NCBI GenBank assembly: GCA_036502765.1
Contig: DASXXX010000120.1
Span: 1-5,431, forward strand
Source of the DNA: DASUAS01 sp036502765
GTDB taxonomy: Bacteria; Actinomycetota; Acidimicrobiia; IMCC26256; DASPTH01
Direction: 5' to 3'
DNA: 5,431 nucleotides
How positions within the stretch are numbered: the first letter of the stretch is position 1; every line of letters starts with the position of its first letter. This document shows positions 4,625 through 5,431 of the stretch, in pieces. The notes under the pieces were generated by a model, which saw only the letters and a list, made by a program, of their open reading frames with translations, had not been told where the DNA came from and did no database searches. Both the position numbers and the translations under genes were made by a program.

Positions 4625-5431
4625 ATGGCGAAGCTGGCGGAGGGGGTCCGCATCGTCGATGCCGACTCGCACATGACCGAGCGGCACGACCTGTTCACCT
4701 CGCGGGCACCCAAGGGCTACGAGGACAAGGTGCCGCACGTCGTGAAGATCGACGGCGTCGACATGTGGGTGCTCGACGGCCACACGTTCGGCAAAGCGGG
4801 CTCGGGCGGCACCATCGACCTCGACGGGAAGAAGCACCCGTGGACCGACTCCCAGGGTGGATCGTGGGGCATCGGCGACGTCCACCGCTCGGCGTGGGAT
4901 GCCACCGCACGGCTCGAGATCATGGACGACTTCGGCATCGACTTCCAGGTGATCTACCCGAACTCCATCGGTCTCGGCGGACAGAACCTCGTGAACACGG
5001 TGCGGGACCACGAGCTGGTGTTGCTGTGCGTCCAGCTCTACAACGACGCGTTGGCCGAGACGCAGGAGTCGTCGAAGGGTCGCCTCGTCCCCATGCCGAT
5101 CATGCCGGCGTGGAGCATCGATGAGTGCGTGCGTGAGGCGAAGCGCTGCGCGGCGATGGGGTACCGCGGCGTGAACATGACGTCGGATCCGCAGGACTCG
5201 GGATCACCCGACCTCGGCAGCCCGGAATGGGATCCGTTCTGGGACGTGTGCGAGGAGTTCCAGCTCCCGGTGCACTTCCACATCGGTGCCAGCCAGACGT
5301 CGCTCAACTACTTCGGCACCACCTTCTGGCCGAGCCAGGACGAGTACGTCAAGCCGGCGATCGGTGGCGCGTCGCTGTTCCAGAACAACTCGCGCGTCCT
5401 CCTCAACAGCGCCTACTCGGGCATGTTCGAC
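4625..5431 (+). CDS. Amidohydrolase-2 family metal-dependent hydrolase or decarboxylase (5' part)
   Basis: The frame stays open from the ATG to the right edge, giving 269 residues of a protein likely to be larger. It belongs to the amidohydrolase-2 (ACMSD-like) TIM-barrel group. The first strand reads IVDADSHMTE (10-19), a DxH variant (D14, H16) of the HxH metal motif, common in actinobacterial members. A second metal-type histidine cluster, PVHFHIGAS (215-223, with H217 and H219), follows in the middle. LEIMDDFGIDFQVIYPN (residues 97-113) and GYRGVNMTSDP (about 179-189) are also family-like segments. Known relatives decarboxylate or hydrolyse aromatic and cyclic acids using one divalent metal; the substrate here cannot be read from the sequence. 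AAGGGAG 5 nt upstream supports the start. Later metal ligands, including the final aspartate, lie outside the window. Whether it serves the neighbouring steroid pathway is unknown. Confidence 0.9.
   Translation, partial: MAKLAEGVRIVDADSHMTERHDLFTSRAPKGYEDKVPHVVKIDGVDMWVLDGHTFGKAGSGGTIDLDGKKHPWTDSQGGSWGIGDVHRSAWDATARLEIMDDFGIDFQVIYPNSIGLGGQNLVNTVRDHELVLLCVQLYNDALAETQESSKGRLVPMPIMPAWSIDECVREAKRCAAMGYRGVNMTSDPQDSGSPDLGSPEWDPFWDVCEEFQLPVHFHIGASQTSLNYFGTTFWPSQDEYVKPAIGGASLFQNNSRVLLNSAYSGMFD

Noticed and set aside
1..5431. A defence, mobile or otherwise novel multi-gene system
   Set aside because: There are no transposases, integrases, nucleases, toxin-antitoxin pairs, CRISPR repeats or RNA genes, and the genes present are metabolic or membrane proteins of ordinary type.

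Overview
The window comes from a high-GC actinobacterium. It has dense GC-rich coding, mostly GTG/TTG starts on one strand, TANNNT-type -10 hexamers and a mycobacterial-style steroid catabolic cluster. The divergence of the proteins from the Mycobacterium/Rhodococcus versions as I remember them suggests a more distant actinobacterium, possibly Acidimicrobiia; this is inference, and no marker gene is present.

Left half (1-2612, minus strand): an operon read right to left as echA20 - ipdA - ipdB - ipdC (ipdC cut by the window edge). This is the gene order known from M. tuberculosis Rv3550-Rv3553 and encodes opening of the last two steroid rings (C and D) in cholesterol or other sterol/bile-acid breakdown. 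IpdC is thought to prepare the indene-type CoA intermediate. EchA20, a crotonase-fold hydrolase, opens ring D, and the IpdA/IpdB heterodimer opens ring C. The ipdA/ipdB and ipdB/ipdC junctions are 4-nt stop/start overlaps (GTGA and TTGA), which fits translational coupling and fixed IpdA:IpdB stoichiometry. None of the four starts is ATG. A 14-bp tandem repeat (three copies) fills most of the only real gap in the operon, between echA20 and ipdA.

Divergent intergenic region (2613-2704): a candidate promoter for the steroid operon with a 17-nt spacer places its -10 so close to the echA20 GTG that the transcript would be leaderless or nearly so. A perfect 15-bp inverted repeat covers its -35 and part of its spacer, a natural repressor position. 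It does not resemble the KstR or KstR2 operator consensus.

Right half (2705-5431, plus strand): a seven-helix membrane protein of the DUF6629 type, a small two-helix membrane protein with a cysteine- and tryptophan-containing outer loop, a RibD C-terminal/DHFR-fold oxidoreductase, and the first 269 residues of an amidohydrolase-2 family metal-dependent hydrolase/decarboxylase. The amidohydrolase leader carries a perfect 16-bp palindrome. These four genes have no obvious functional link to each other or to the steroid operon. No RNA genes, mobile elements or CRISPR arrays were seen, and no stretch over 300 bases lacks a gene.
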